Positions 31,790 through 39,731 of a DNA stretch of 64,000 nt are shown here, in pieces. How positions within the stretch are numbered: position 1 is the first letter of the stretch; each line of letters opens with the position of its first letter. The stretch spans positions 1,069,443-1,133,442 of the forward strand of contig NZ_HE978585.1 of the NCBI RefSeq assembly GCF_000311985.1. The letters are read 5' to 3'. A program made the translations under genes and the position numbers. The notes under the pieces are model-generated. The model was not told the DNA's origin. It searched no databases and worked only from the letters and a program-made list of their open reading frames with translations. The stretch comes from Kallipyga massiliensis ph2 (GTDB taxonomy: Bacteria; Bacillota; Clostridia; Tissierellales; Peptoniphilaceae).

Positions 31790-32662
31790 TTAAAGGTCGG
31801 ATACGTCGGGGTATTTGTCGGTGTCGAAGGTGTTGAATTGGGAGAGGTCTCCGGTATCATAGCCTTTCTTATACCAGCGCATTCTTTGGTCGGCGGTCCC
31901 GTGGGTGAAGGATTCAGGAGTGACATGGCCCTGCATCCGTTTTTGGATGGTGTCATCGCCGATGGCCCAAGCAGCTTTGATGGCATCCTCAATATCCCCC
32001 TTCTCCAGATAGCCCCGGTCGGCCTGGTAGCGGGCCACTACCCCGGCCAGGTAATCGGCTTGAAGCTCCAATCGGAGGGTGAGTTTGTTGAAGTCGGATT
32101 GGCTGGCCTTGGACCGGAGGCGGTTGACCTGGTCCATGATGCCCAGGACATTCTGGACATGGTGACCGATCTCGTGGGAAATCACGTAGGAGAGGATGAA
32201 GTCGCCCTCATCGGCCCCGAATTCTTTAATCAAGGTGTCATAGAAGGAAAGGTCCATATAGACGGATTGGTCCTGGCCACAGTAGAAGGGGCCCATGCCG
32301 GATTGGGCGATGCCGCAGCCGGATTTGACATTATCCTGGAATATATACATGGTGGCCTCCTTATATTGGGTGCCTTCCTTGGCCAGGAGACTATGCCAGG
32401 TATCCTCCGTGTCGGCCAGGACCACGCTGGAATAGTCATAAAGGACCTTTTCCTTTTCAGAAAGCTGGAGCTCCTCCTGCTTGATATCCCGGGTTTGGAT
32501 GGCTCCGCCGGATAGGCCGGCATTCAGGGCGGCGAAGGGGTTCCCGGTCAGGGCGAAGACCACCAGGCCCATGATGATGCCACCCAGGCCCAGGCCCATG
32601 CCTGCCCGTCCCCGTCCGCCGGAGCGTATATTGGAAGATTGTCTGCGGTTTTGCCATTTCAT
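31790..32662 (-). CDS. Neutral zinc metallopeptidase (YpfJ family)
   Basis: A 290-residue membrane-anchored peptidase. One glycine-rich hydrophobic segment lies at about residues 22-45. The zinc site HEIGHHVQ (HExxH) follows SYVIS, and a downstream glutamate in RLELQADYLAG fits the third ligand. The surrounding CGIAQSGMGPFYCGQDQSVYMDLSF is characteristic of the YpfJ family. AGAAGGAGG supports the start, and a promoter is visible at 32692-32720. Biological substrate is unknown in the family. It forms a single-gene unit, divergent from the HAD gene. Confidence 0.9.
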   Translation of the reverse strand: MKWQNRRQSSNIRSGGRGRAGMGLGLGGIIMGLVVFALTGNPFAALNAGLSGGAIQTRDIKQEELQLSEKEKVLYDYSSVVLADTEDTWHSLLAKEGTQYKEATMYIFQDNVKSGCGIAQSGMGPFYCGQDQSVYMDLSFYDTLIKEFGADEGDFILSYVISHEIGHHVQNVLGIMDQVNRLRSKASQSDFNKLTLRLELQADYLAGVVARYQADRGYLEKGDIEDAIKAAWAIGDDTIQKRMQGHVTPESFTHGTADQRMRWYKKGYDTGDLSQFNTFDTDKYPDVSDL

Positions 32663-32691
32663 TTCATCGTCCTCCTTCTATTCGAAAACGC

Positions 32692-32720
32692 ATATACTTT
32701 ATATTTACCAGATCCGCAAT
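32692..32720 (-). promoter_or_regulatory. Promoter of the zinc metallopeptidase gene
   Basis: On the minus strand TTGCGG (32715-32720) and TATATG (32692-32697) lie 17 bases apart, about 30 bases before the start codon. Confidence 0.65.
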
Positions 32721-32815
32721 ATCTTAAACCCTTGTCTCCTTTTCCCGCCTAGGTTTCCCCCGGTCTCTATGTTAAAATAAGAAGAATTTACCCATTTTAT
32801 CCTGAAGGAGCCCAA

Positions 32816-33643
32816 ATGAAGCGACTTTTTTGCAGCGATTTTGACAATACGATTGCGCGCAAGGGGAAGATCCCGAAAGAAAACGTGGAAGCCGTCCACC
32901 GCCTGAATGACCACGGGATGGATTTTGTCCTGGTTTCCGGTCGGCCGGCTGGGAATATCCGGTATCTTTTCAAAAAATACGGGATAAGGGGCCACATCAT
33001 TGCCAACAACGGGGCCCTATGCCTCCCGGGTGGGGTAGGGCCGGCCCAAGGTTACCCCATCCCGCCGGAGGAGGCCAAGGCCCTGATTGACCGGGCAGAA
33101 AGAGAAGGCTGGAACTACCTCTTCTATAGCGAAGAGGTCTGCTATTTCCCGACATCCTGGTCCCGGCTCCTGGGCTCCTGCATCGCTTCCGGGATCGTCA
33201 ACTTGCGCACGGGAATGAAGGTCGGGTCTTTTTCCCCTCGGAAGCCCCATTTTCTGGAAAAAGGAGCCTTCAAAATGAACATCTATGTGAAGAAGGATCT
33301 CCAGGGGCTCATCGATGAGATCAATTCGTCCGGAGGCCTGTCAGCCACCCAATCCGGGGATGATAAGGTGGAAGTGATGGCCGGAGGGGTCAACAAGCTC
33401 CAAGGGATACGGACCCTGACCCGGACTCTCCAGGTTCCCATGGACCGAGTGGTGGCCATTGGCGACTTTGATAACGATGTGGAGATGCTGGAGGGGGCCG
33501 GCTGGTCCTTCGCCATGAGCGACGGGTCGGACCGGGCCATCCAAGCAGCCAAGATGACCACGGACCCGGTCGACCGGATGGGCTTTGTTAAGGCGGTTGA
33601 CTGGATTATCGCTCACCCCGAGGCCGGCCTCCTTTTGGCCTAG
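32816..33643 (+). CDS. HAD-superfamily (Cof-type) phosphatase
   Basis: A 275-residue cytoplasmic hydrolase. The nucleophile motif is SDFDNTIA (canonical DxDxT), motif 2 is LVSGRP, and motif 4 GDFDNDVEMLEGAG is typical of Cof/YkrA-type sugar-phosphate phosphatases. A C2-type cap lies between residues about 80 and 190. A TAAAAT candidate lies at 32773-32778. It stands first in a same-strand series with dut, rqcP and divIC. Substrate is not predictable; family members act on sugar phosphates, FMN or PLP. Confidence 0.88.
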   Translation: MKRLFCSDFDNTIARKGKIPKENVEAVHRLNDHGMDFVLVSGRPAGNIRYLFKKYGIRGHIIANNGALCLPGGVGPAQGYPIPPEEAKALIDRAEREGWNYLFYSEEVCYFPTSWSRLLGSCIASGIVNLRTGMKVGSFSPRKPHFLEKGAFKMNIYVKKDLQGLIDEINSSGGLSATQSGDDKVEVMAGGVNKLQGIRTLTRTLQVPMDRVVAIGDFDNDVEMLEGAGWSFAMSDGSDRAIQAAKMTTDPVDRMGFVKAVDWIIAHPEAGLLLA

Positions 33644-33661
33644 GTGGAGGAAGAAATAGAA

Positions 33662-34132
33662 ATGAGGGCAGGAGACTTGCCGGAGAAGACGGGAGAGAAA
33701 GAATTGAAGACAATGAAGATGATTGCGGAGGGGAGACCCCCCATCTATGCCAATGAATTTGCTGCCGGCATGGACCTATCCATCGCCGACAAGGGCGGGG
33801 TGGATTTCGAGCCGGGGGACCATAAGACCATCCATACCGGGGTCAAGCTGTCCATTCCCGAGGGCTATTTCGGCCTGGTTTGCATCCGGTCCAGCCTGGG
33901 AAGGAAGGGGCTGATCCTATCCAACGGGGTGGGGATCATCGATCCCGACTACCGGGGGGAAATCATGATTCCCCTCTTCCACCATGGGAGGGACCCCATC
34001 CGGTTGGAGGAGGGGGAGAGGGTGGCCCAGATGGTCCTCCTGCCCTATATCCAGGTGGCTTTTGAAGAAGTGGAGGAATTGGACTCGACGGACCGGGGCC
34101 ATGAAGGATTCGGTTCTTCCGGCCGTTTCTGA
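33662..34132 (+). CDS. dut: dUTP diphosphatase
   Basis: A trimeric-type dUTPase of about 156 residues, hydrolysing dUTP to dUMP. The five motifs are visible: EFAAGMDLS (1), IRSSLGRKG (2), NGVGIIDPDYRGEI (3, with catalytic Asp), EGERVAQMVL (4) and RGHEGFGSSGRF (5, the C-terminal arm). ATG 33662 with GGAGGAAG upstream is preferred. The family normally begins nearer residue 18 (MKMIAEG), so a shorter product is possible. It keeps uracil out of DNA together with repair enzymes elsewhere in the window. Confidence 0.93.
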   Translation: MRAGDLPEKTGEKELKTMKMIAEGRPPIYANEFAAGMDLSIADKGGVDFEPGDHKTIHTGVKLSIPEGYFGLVCIRSSLGRKGLILSNGVGIIDPDYRGEIMIPLFHHGRDPIRLEEGERVAQMVLLPYIQVAFEEVEELDSTDRGHEGFGSSGRF

Positions 34133-34208
34133 TATTTGGTATACTGGTAAAAAAAGATGAGGTCCGGACAAGATGGGTTCGGGCCCTATTGAGGGGAAAG
34201 GGTGCAAG

Positions 34209-34466
34209 ATGCGAATTGATAAGTTTTTGAAGAATTCACGAATCATCAAAAGGAGAACCGTCGCCAAAGAAGCGGCAGACGGCGGCCGGATTGAAGTCAA
34301 TGGTCGGTCGGCCAAGGCGGGAACCGAGGTGGTTGAAGGAGACCTCGTGAAAATCTCCTTTGCCAAGGCCCCCCTTTATATTCGTGTTCTGAAAACACCG
34401 GAAGTCGTTCGCAAGGAGGACGCAGACTCCCTCTATGAAGAGATTGAGGAGGGTGATTATGAGTAA
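34209..34466 (+). CDS. rqcP: S4-domain RNA-binding protein RqcP (YabO/Hsp15 family)
   Basis: An 85-residue protein made almost entirely of one S4 RNA-binding fold: MRIDKFLKNSRIIKRRTVAKEA and GRIEVNGRSAKAGTEVVEGD. In Firmicutes RqcP works with RqcH in ribosome quality control, helping add alanine tails to stalled chains on 50S subunits. AAAGGGTGC precedes the ATG. Its 3' end overlaps divIC, matching the conserved yabO-divIC neighbourhood, but yabP and yabQ, which lie between them in spore formers, are missing. Confidence 0.9.
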   Translation: MRIDKFLKNSRIIKRRTVAKEAADGGRIEVNGRSAKAGTEVVEGDLVKISFAKAPLYIRVLKTPEVVRKEDADSLYEEIEEGDYE

Positions 34467-35121
34467 GTTTCGTTCCATCCTTCCCCAGGAACCTAACCGT
34501 TCCCACGGGGAGAGAAATCGGGAGGAGGTCTACAGGGAGAGGCCCCGGCCTTCACAAGAGGATAGGGTCGGTCGTCCCTATGAGGAAGAAGGGGGCCGTC
34601 CCTCTTCAAGGAGACGTGGGCAGGATCCCCAAGAAAGGCCCGACCGTCGGTCCAGGGAAGGTCGGCGGTCCCATCCTCGCAAGGATGGGGGGAAAAAGGG
34701 AGGGTCCACGCCCTTCCTCTACCTCATCGTCGCCGGTGTTATCCTTCTCCTCCTTCTTGTACCGGCCGGTGTCAAACTCTATTCGACCAACCAGCAGCTG
34801 GCCGAGGCCAAAAAAGTCCAAAGTCAGTTGGAAGAGGAGAGGAAGCAATTGGCGGCTTCCCTGGATGACCTGAACAACCAGCTCAAGATGGTCAAGACTG
34901 ATGACTATGTGGAAAAATATGCCCATGAAAAGCTGGGTATGATCCGACCCAATGAAATCCTGGTCCAGACCCAGGATGGATCCTATGATGTCAACCAGGA
35001 AGCGGTCAAGGGCTTACTGGAGGGAAGAAAGGCCCAGGAATCCGAGGAATCTGCACAAGAGGGTCAGAGCGGAGAGTCTTCTTCCGAGGAGACGCCAAGC
35101 GAGAACAAGCCTGAAGAGTAA
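34459..35121 (+). CDS. divIC: Septum-formation initiator DivIC/FtsB-like protein
   Basis: A 220-residue bitopic division protein. A long, Arg/Glu-rich cytoplasmic N-terminus (about 84 residues, much longer than usual) precedes one membrane helix (about 85-105). A coiled coil (LAEAKKVQSQLEEERKQLAASLDDLNNQL) and the conserved DYVEKYAHEKLGMIRPNE follow, then an acidic Ser/Glu tail. DivIC forms the FtsL-DivIC-DivIB complex at the septum; ftsL and divIB are in the cluster near 55-62 kb. GAGGAGGGTG supports ATG 34459, overlapping rqcP. Confidence 0.9.
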   Translation: MSKFRSILPQEPNRSHGERNREEVYRERPRPSQEDRVGRPYEEEGGRPSSRRRGQDPQERPDRRSREGRRSHPRKDGGKKGGSTPFLYLIVAGVILLLLLVPAGVKLYSTNQQLAEAKKVQSQLEEERKQLAASLDDLNNQLKMVKTDDYVEKYAHEKLGMIRPNEILVQTQDGSYDVNQEAVKGLLEGRKAQESEESAQEGQSGESSSEETPSENKPEE

Positions 35122-35154
35122 TCCACCGGCTTCCGGGAATAAGCGGAGATGACC

Positions 35155-36708
35155 ATGATTTTTACGAATAAAATCTTTGAAGAGTGGACCAGACAGTGGA
35201 AGAAGGGGCCGGGAAGTGCCCCTTCTTCCCTTTTTATTGCCGTATCCGGCGGCCCGGATTCCATGGCCCTTCTGGAAACAGTCCGCCATTTCCGACACGA
35301 CCTGACCGTCCTCCACCTCAACCACCGGCTCCGAGGGAAGGAGGCGGATGGAGACCAGGAATTTGTGGAAGCCTGGTGCCGAGACCACAGGATTGTCTGC
35401 TTTTCCGAGTCTGTGGACGTGAACAAGTTGGCCAAGGAAGAGGGCCTCTCCCTGGAAGCGGCAGGACGTCGGGCTCGTTACCGGTTTTTTGAAGACCGGA
35501 TGGTTCATGCCGACCATCCCCCTATCCTTCTGACGGCCCACCACCAGGACGACCAGGCGGAAACGGTCCTTCTCCATATCCTCAGGGGAAGCGGGCTGGA
35601 GGGAGGAGGGGGGATCCGTCCACTTTCCGACCGAAAATTCCCCCAACCGGGGCCATGGCCGGGATACCGGATTTTTCGCCCCTTCCTGGATCTCAGCAAG
35701 GAAGATTTGCTGGGCTTTTTGGAAGAGAGGGGGGTCCCTTTCCGGGAAGATGCCAGCAACCGTGAGGATGATTTTTTAAGGAACAGGATCCGCCTCCAGC
35801 TTCTTCCCGACATCCAATCGACGATCAATCCCCAGGCCGTCGGGGCCCTTTCGCGCTTTGCCCGGATCCTTCAGGTTGAGAATGATTATTTGGACCGGAT
35901 GAGCCAAAAAGCCTTGATGGACATGATTTTCATCCGGACGGAAGAGGACCTGATGGACTTGGACCGGCTTATAGCGCAGGGGGAGATGGATGAATGGGTC
36001 TTCCAACGCAATGCCCATCTTTTGGGAGGGGTTAGCTTGCGGAAAAAAGACCTCTTGGACCTGGATCCGGCCCTGGTCTACCGGGTTATCCGAGACTTAA
36101 CCCGGAGCCTCCTTTCTTTTGAGGATGGCGACCGGCAAGTCACCTATAAAGATATTGAACAAATTTTCCACTTAGCGGGGGGGTCGGTTTCAACATGGAC
36201 CCGGCTTTGTGGTATGATAATTCTATGTGATTTTCAGGGTCTTTCCTTTTTCCCGGACCCCGGTTTTGGAGAAAAATCAGCCACAAATAAAGGGGAGATG
36301 GGGCAGAGAAAAGCCCTTCGCCTTCCGGAGAATTCCCGGATACTGACCCTGTCTTGGGCCTATCCGGCCGGACAAATCCTGGTTCGGACCTGCCGGGGAC
36401 CGGTCTCTGCTGACCGCCTGACCAACCCCCGATTTGCTTACTTTCCGGCCCAGGCCTTGACCCGACTTTCTCTTGGCCCCGGCCGGCCCGGAGAGCTTTT
36501 TGAAAAATTCGGCGGTGGAAGAAAGCCCCTGCGGAAGGTCTTCAACGAATGGAAGATTCCTTCCTGTTTACGAGAAAACTACCCCCTTGTTTGGGAGGGG
36601 GAAAGGATCATCTGGATACCCTGGGCCGGACGGTCAGGGTATGGTCCCCTGGAGGGGGAAGCCCCAGCAGTTGAAATGGAGTGGAGGCCAAAATGGACCA
36701 AGATTTAA
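35155..36708 (+). CDS. tilS: tRNA(Ile)-lysidine synthetase
   Basis: A 517-residue enzyme that converts the wobble cytidine of tRNA-Ile(CAU) to lysidine with ATP, an essential step. The PP-loop SGGPDSMALLE lies near residue 31, followed by LNHRLRGKEAD, AHHQDDQAETVLLHILRGSGL and the FRPFLDLSKEDL block. The C-terminal TilS domain (GELFEKFGGGRKPLRKVFNEWKIP) is complete. ATG 35155 with GCGGAG upstream is preferred over 35149. The last 16 bases overlap hpt. The tilS-hpt-ftsH order is the conserved Firmicutes arrangement. Confidence 0.94.
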   Translation: MIFTNKIFEEWTRQWKKGPGSAPSSLFIAVSGGPDSMALLETVRHFRHDLTVLHLNHRLRGKEADGDQEFVEAWCRDHRIVCFSESVDVNKLAKEEGLSLEAAGRRARYRFFEDRMVHADHPPILLTAHHQDDQAETVLLHILRGSGLEGGGGIRPLSDRKFPQPGPWPGYRIFRPFLDLSKEDLLGFLEERGVPFREDASNREDDFLRNRIRLQLLPDIQSTINPQAVGALSRFARILQVENDYLDRMSQKALMDMIFIRTEEDLMDLDRLIAQGEMDEWVFQRNAHLLGGVSLRKKDLLDLDPALVYRVIRDLTRSLLSFEDGDRQVTYKDIEQIFHLAGGSVSTWTRLCGMIILCDFQGLSFFPDPGFGEKSATNKGEMGQRKALRLPENSRILTLSWAYPAGQILVRTCRGPVSADRLTNPRFAYFPAQALTRLSLGPGRPGELFEKFGGGRKPLRKVFNEWKIPSCLRENYPLVWEGERIIWIPWAGRSGYGPLEGEAPAVEMEWRPKWTKI

Positions 36709-37247
36709 TGAAGTATGTGGACCGGATCCTGATCAGTGAAGAGGAGATCCAAGCCAAGGTAAAGGAAATGGGCAAGATCATTACCCGGGACTATGAAAAG
36801 GAGGAAGCAGACCTTCTTTTGGTCTGCACCTTAAAGGGCGGGGTGATCTTTATGGCCGACATTATGAAGGAAATCGACCTGGATGTGGAAATCGACTTTA
36901 TGGCGGTCTCCAGCTATGGATCCTCCACCGTCTCTTCCGGGGACGTCCGGATCATCAAGGATATCCAGGAATCCTTCATGGGAAAGAATATCCTGATTAT
37001 TGAGGACATCATTGATACCGGCTACACCCTGGAGTACCTGACCAAGAACTTCAAGGACCGGGGAGCGAAGTCGGTGAAGGTGGCCGCCCTCCTCAACAAG
37101 GAAGGGGGGAGGGCCAACGAATTCCATGCCGATTATGTGGGTTTTGAAATCCCCAATGAGTATGTGATCGGTTACGGCATGGACTTCAACCAAAAGCTCC
37201 GCAACCTTCCCTTTGTAGCGATCTTGAAGGAAAGATATTATAAGTAA
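36693..37247 (+). CDS. hpt: Hypoxanthine phosphoribosyltransferase
   Basis: A 184-residue purine salvage enzyme that joins hypoxanthine or guanine to PRPP. The PRPP-binding motif ILIIEDIIDTGYTL lies near residue 100, LKGGVIFMADI near 48, and the base-contact region YVGFEIPNEYVIGYGMD near the C-terminus. TGGAGG is six bases before ATG 36693; a GTG at 36681 is in frame but poorly placed. It overlaps tilS. In Bacillus, Hpt and TilS together regulate ftsH, the next gene, which the order here would allow. It pairs functionally with the purine permease at 25.9 kb. Confidence 0.94.
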   Translation: MDQDLMKYVDRILISEEEIQAKVKEMGKIITRDYEKEEADLLLVCTLKGGVIFMADIMKEIDLDVEIDFMAVSSYGSSTVSSGDVRIIKDIQESFMGKNILIIEDIIDTGYTLEYLTKNFKDRGAKSVKVAALLNKEGGRANEFHADYVGFEIPNEYVIGYGMDFNQKLRNLPFVAILKERYYK

Positions 37248-37306
37248 ATTTTTACCTCCTCATCTTAATGAGGATTTGGAAGAAAAAAGGAGTTGGGAAA
37301 GAAAGC

Positions 37307-39169
37307 ATGGATAATAACAGGAACCGAAATTGGCGACTCTTGCTGGGCTACCTGATCCCCATCGCCATCATCGCCATGTTCTTCAGCTTTGGCGGATGGA
37401 ATCCGGAGACCAAGGAAGCCATGACCCATGGCCAATTGATCGAACAATTTAATAAGAACCAGGTAAAGAGCCTGGTTTACCAAGGTGACAAACTTCGGGG
37501 GGTCTTGAAAGATGAAAAGGCTTCGTCCTTTGAGGTGGTTATCCCCAAGGAATATTTCCCGGAGTTTTATGACCAGTATATTAAAGAGGGAGTGGAGAAG
37601 GGCCAGGTCAAGATGGTCTTTGAAGAAACGCCCCAGCCCAACTTCCTCCTGGCCCTCCTCCCCGACCTCCTCTTCATGGGCTTTATGGGCTTTATTCTCT
37701 ACACCTTTTATAAAAGAACCCAGGCTGCCCAAGGAGGGATGAACACCTTCGGCAAGTCAAAGGCCCAACTCCACAAGGATACGGGTAAGCGGATCACCTT
37801 TGAAGACGTCGCCGGCTTAAAGGAGGAAAAAGAGGAGTTGGGAGAAGTGGTGGACTTCTTAAAAAGCCCCAACAAGTACCAGGAGGTAGGGGCCCGGATC
37901 CCCAAGGGAATCCTCATGGTCGGTCCTCCGGGCACCGGAAAGACCTACCTGTCCAAGGCCGTTGCCGGTCAGGCCGGCGTTCCTTTCTATTCCATCTCCG
38001 GGTCCGACTTTGTTGAGATGTTTGTCGGCGTAGGCGCTTCCCGAGTTCGGGACCTCTTCAAGGAGGCCAAGAAAAACGCCCCCTGCATTGTGTTTGTGGA
38101 TGAGATTGATGCGGTAGGCCGCCGTCGTGGGGCCGGTCTGGGTGGGGGAAACGACGAAAGAGAACAAACCCTCAACCAACTCCTGGTCGAAATGGACGGC
38201 TTTGATGAAAATGAAGGAATTATCATCATGGCCGCCACCAACCGTCCTGACATCCTGGATCCCGCCCTCCTCCGCCCGGGGCGTTTTGACCGGCGGATCA
38301 TGGTGGGCATGCCGGATGCCAAGGAGCGGGCGGAGATCCTCAAGGTCCACCTGAGAAACAAGCACATTGCCGACGACGTCGACTTAGATGCCCTATCCCG
38401 CCAGACGGCAGGTTTCACCCCGGCTGACCTGGAGAACCTGACCAATGAAGCAGCCCTCCTGGTGGCCCGGAAAAATGAACGCCTGATCGACATGGCCACC
38501 TTCGAAGAAGCGGCCATCAAGGTCCAGGCCGGTCCGGAGAAAAAGTCCCGGAAGGTGGTGGAAAAGGAGAGAATCCTGACCGCCTACCATGAGGCGGGCC
38601 ATGCCGTGGTCACCCGGGCCCTCCCGGATACGGACCAGGTCAACCTGATCACTATTGTTCCCCGGGGAATGGCCGGAGGATTTACCGCCTTCCTTCCTGA
38701 GGATGAACGCATGTTTATGTCCATGAAATCCATGAAGGCCGAGCTGGTTTCCTTCCTGGGTGGAAGGGCCGCTGAAGCTCTCTTCCTGGATGACATTTCT
38801 ACCGGAGCCTCCAACGACATCGAGCGGGCAACCGAGATGGCCCGGTCCATGGTCGTCCGCTACGGGATGAGCCCGGACCTGGGGCCGGTGGCCTATGAAC
38901 TCGACCGGGAGAATGTCTTCCTGGGTAATGAGTTGGGCCAGGTCAAGCACTATTCGGAAGAGACCGCCCGACAGATCGACAAAGAAGTCCGGGGGCTGAT
39001 GAAGTCCGCTTATGATATGGCAATGGAAATTTTGGAAGCCAACCGAACCATGATGGAGAAACTGGCCAATCTTCTTTTGGATGAGGAAACGGTCCGCAAG
39101 GATGCCTTTGAATCCTTATTCCAGGAATATGGTCATACTTTTGAAGAGATGAAAGGAGCATGCGAATGA
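37307..39169 (+). CDS. ftsH: ATP-dependent zinc metalloprotease FtsH
   Basis: A 620-residue membrane AAA+ protease that degrades misfolded membrane and regulatory proteins. Helix 1 (about 9-27), an extracytoplasmic domain, helix 2 (about 105-125), then the AAA domain: Walker A GPPGTGKT near 206, Walker B IVFVDEID near 262, pore loop region [14 protein letters not shown]. The protease has HEAGHAVV near 427 and an Asp ligand region [14 protein letters not shown] 37307 fits the usual FtsH start. An ATG at 37268 is in frame but lacks a binding site and lies in a small hairpin. The best site, AAGGAG at 37287, is rather far at 14 bases. Confidence 0.94.
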   Translation: MDNNRNRNWRLLLGYLIPIAIIAMFFSFGGWNPETKEAMTHGQLIEQFNKNQVKSLVYQGDKLRGVLKDEKASSFEVVIPKEYFPEFYDQYIKEGVEKGQVKMVFEETPQPNFLLALLPDLLFMGFMGFILYTFYKRTQAAQGGMNTFGKSKAQLHKDTGKRITFEDVAGLKEEKEELGEVVDFLKSPNKYQEVGARIPKGILMVGPPGTGKTYLSKAVAGQAGVPFYSISGSDFVEMFVGVGASRVRDLFKEAKKNAPCIVFVDEIDAVGRRRGAGLGGGNDEREQTLNQLLVEMDGFDENEGIIIMAATNRPDILDPALLRPGRFDRRIMVGMPDAKERAEILKVHLRNKHIADDVDLDALSRQTAGFTPADLENLTNEAALLVARKNERLIDMATFEEAAIKVQAGPEKKSRKVVEKERILTAYHEAGHAVVTRALPDTDQVNLITIVPRGMAGGFTAFLPEDERMFMSMKSMKAELVSFLGGRAAEALFLDDISTGASNDIERATEMARSMVVRYGMSPDLGPVAYELDRENVFLGNELGQVKHYSEETARQIDKEVRGLMKSAYDMAMEILEANRTMMEKLANLLLDEETVRKDAFESLFQEYGHTFEEMKGACE

Positions 39170-39714
39170 GCGGAGAAGGGATCAGCAGTCAGATAGCCAC
39201 CTCCGGCCAGGTGGCGAGAAATCCCCTCCTGACCTCCGAGGGGCCCCTGGGAATCACCTTTATTACGGTTATTTATGGGGGCCTCCTGGCCTACTTCCTC
39301 TTCCAGCTTATCCAGGCCAGTCGGGGAACCCGGAAGTTGCAGGGGGAGGTCTCCCGCTTTGACCGGTCGACCGCCAAAACCAACGTCCTCCTCTGCCTCC
39401 TGATGGTGGGCTTGGGCGTCCTGTCCTGCTTTAATAAGAAGTGGGTTGACGGGGCCATCATGGTGGGGCTGGGTGTGGTCTTCTTCTACTTCATGAAGTC
39501 CCCCATCTACCTGGCGGAGAACGGGATATTGTCCAACAATGTCTTTGTTCCCTGGAATGAGGTCAAAAAATGGGCCTGGGACCCCAAGAAGGGGGACCTG
39601 GTCCTCCTGATTAAGGAGAGGGGCAAGGCGGAATCCAACACCACCATCCATGTGGGAACGGATTTGATGGAAGCCGTCAACCTGAAGATACGCGAATTGA
39701 AGCTGGGCAAGTAG
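39166..39714 (+). CDS. Unknown membrane protein coupled to ftsH
   Basis: A 182-residue protein with three hydrophobic segments (about 27-50, 73-90, 96-111) and a C-terminal soluble part of about 70 residues. The soluble part, with ILSNNVFVPWNEVKKWAWDP, is reminiscent of DUF5673 or PH-like domains. I do not recognise a firm family. ATG 39166 overlaps the ftsH stop (ATGA) with AAAGGAG 7 bases upstream, so it is translationally coupled to ftsH, and pyrG follows after 17 bases. A role alongside FtsH, for example as a membrane-protein quality-control accessory, is only a guess from position. Confidence 0.75.
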   Translation: MSGEGISSQIATSGQVARNPLLTSEGPLGITFITVIYGGLLAYFLFQLIQASRGTRKLQGEVSRFDRSTAKTNVLLCLLMVGLGVLSCFNKKWVDGAIMVGLGVVFFYFMKSPIYLAENGILSNNVFVPWNEVKKWAWDPKKGDLVLLIKERGKAESNTTIHVGTDLMEAVNLKIRELKLGK

Positions 39715-39731
39715 AGGTTGAGGAGGAGATT

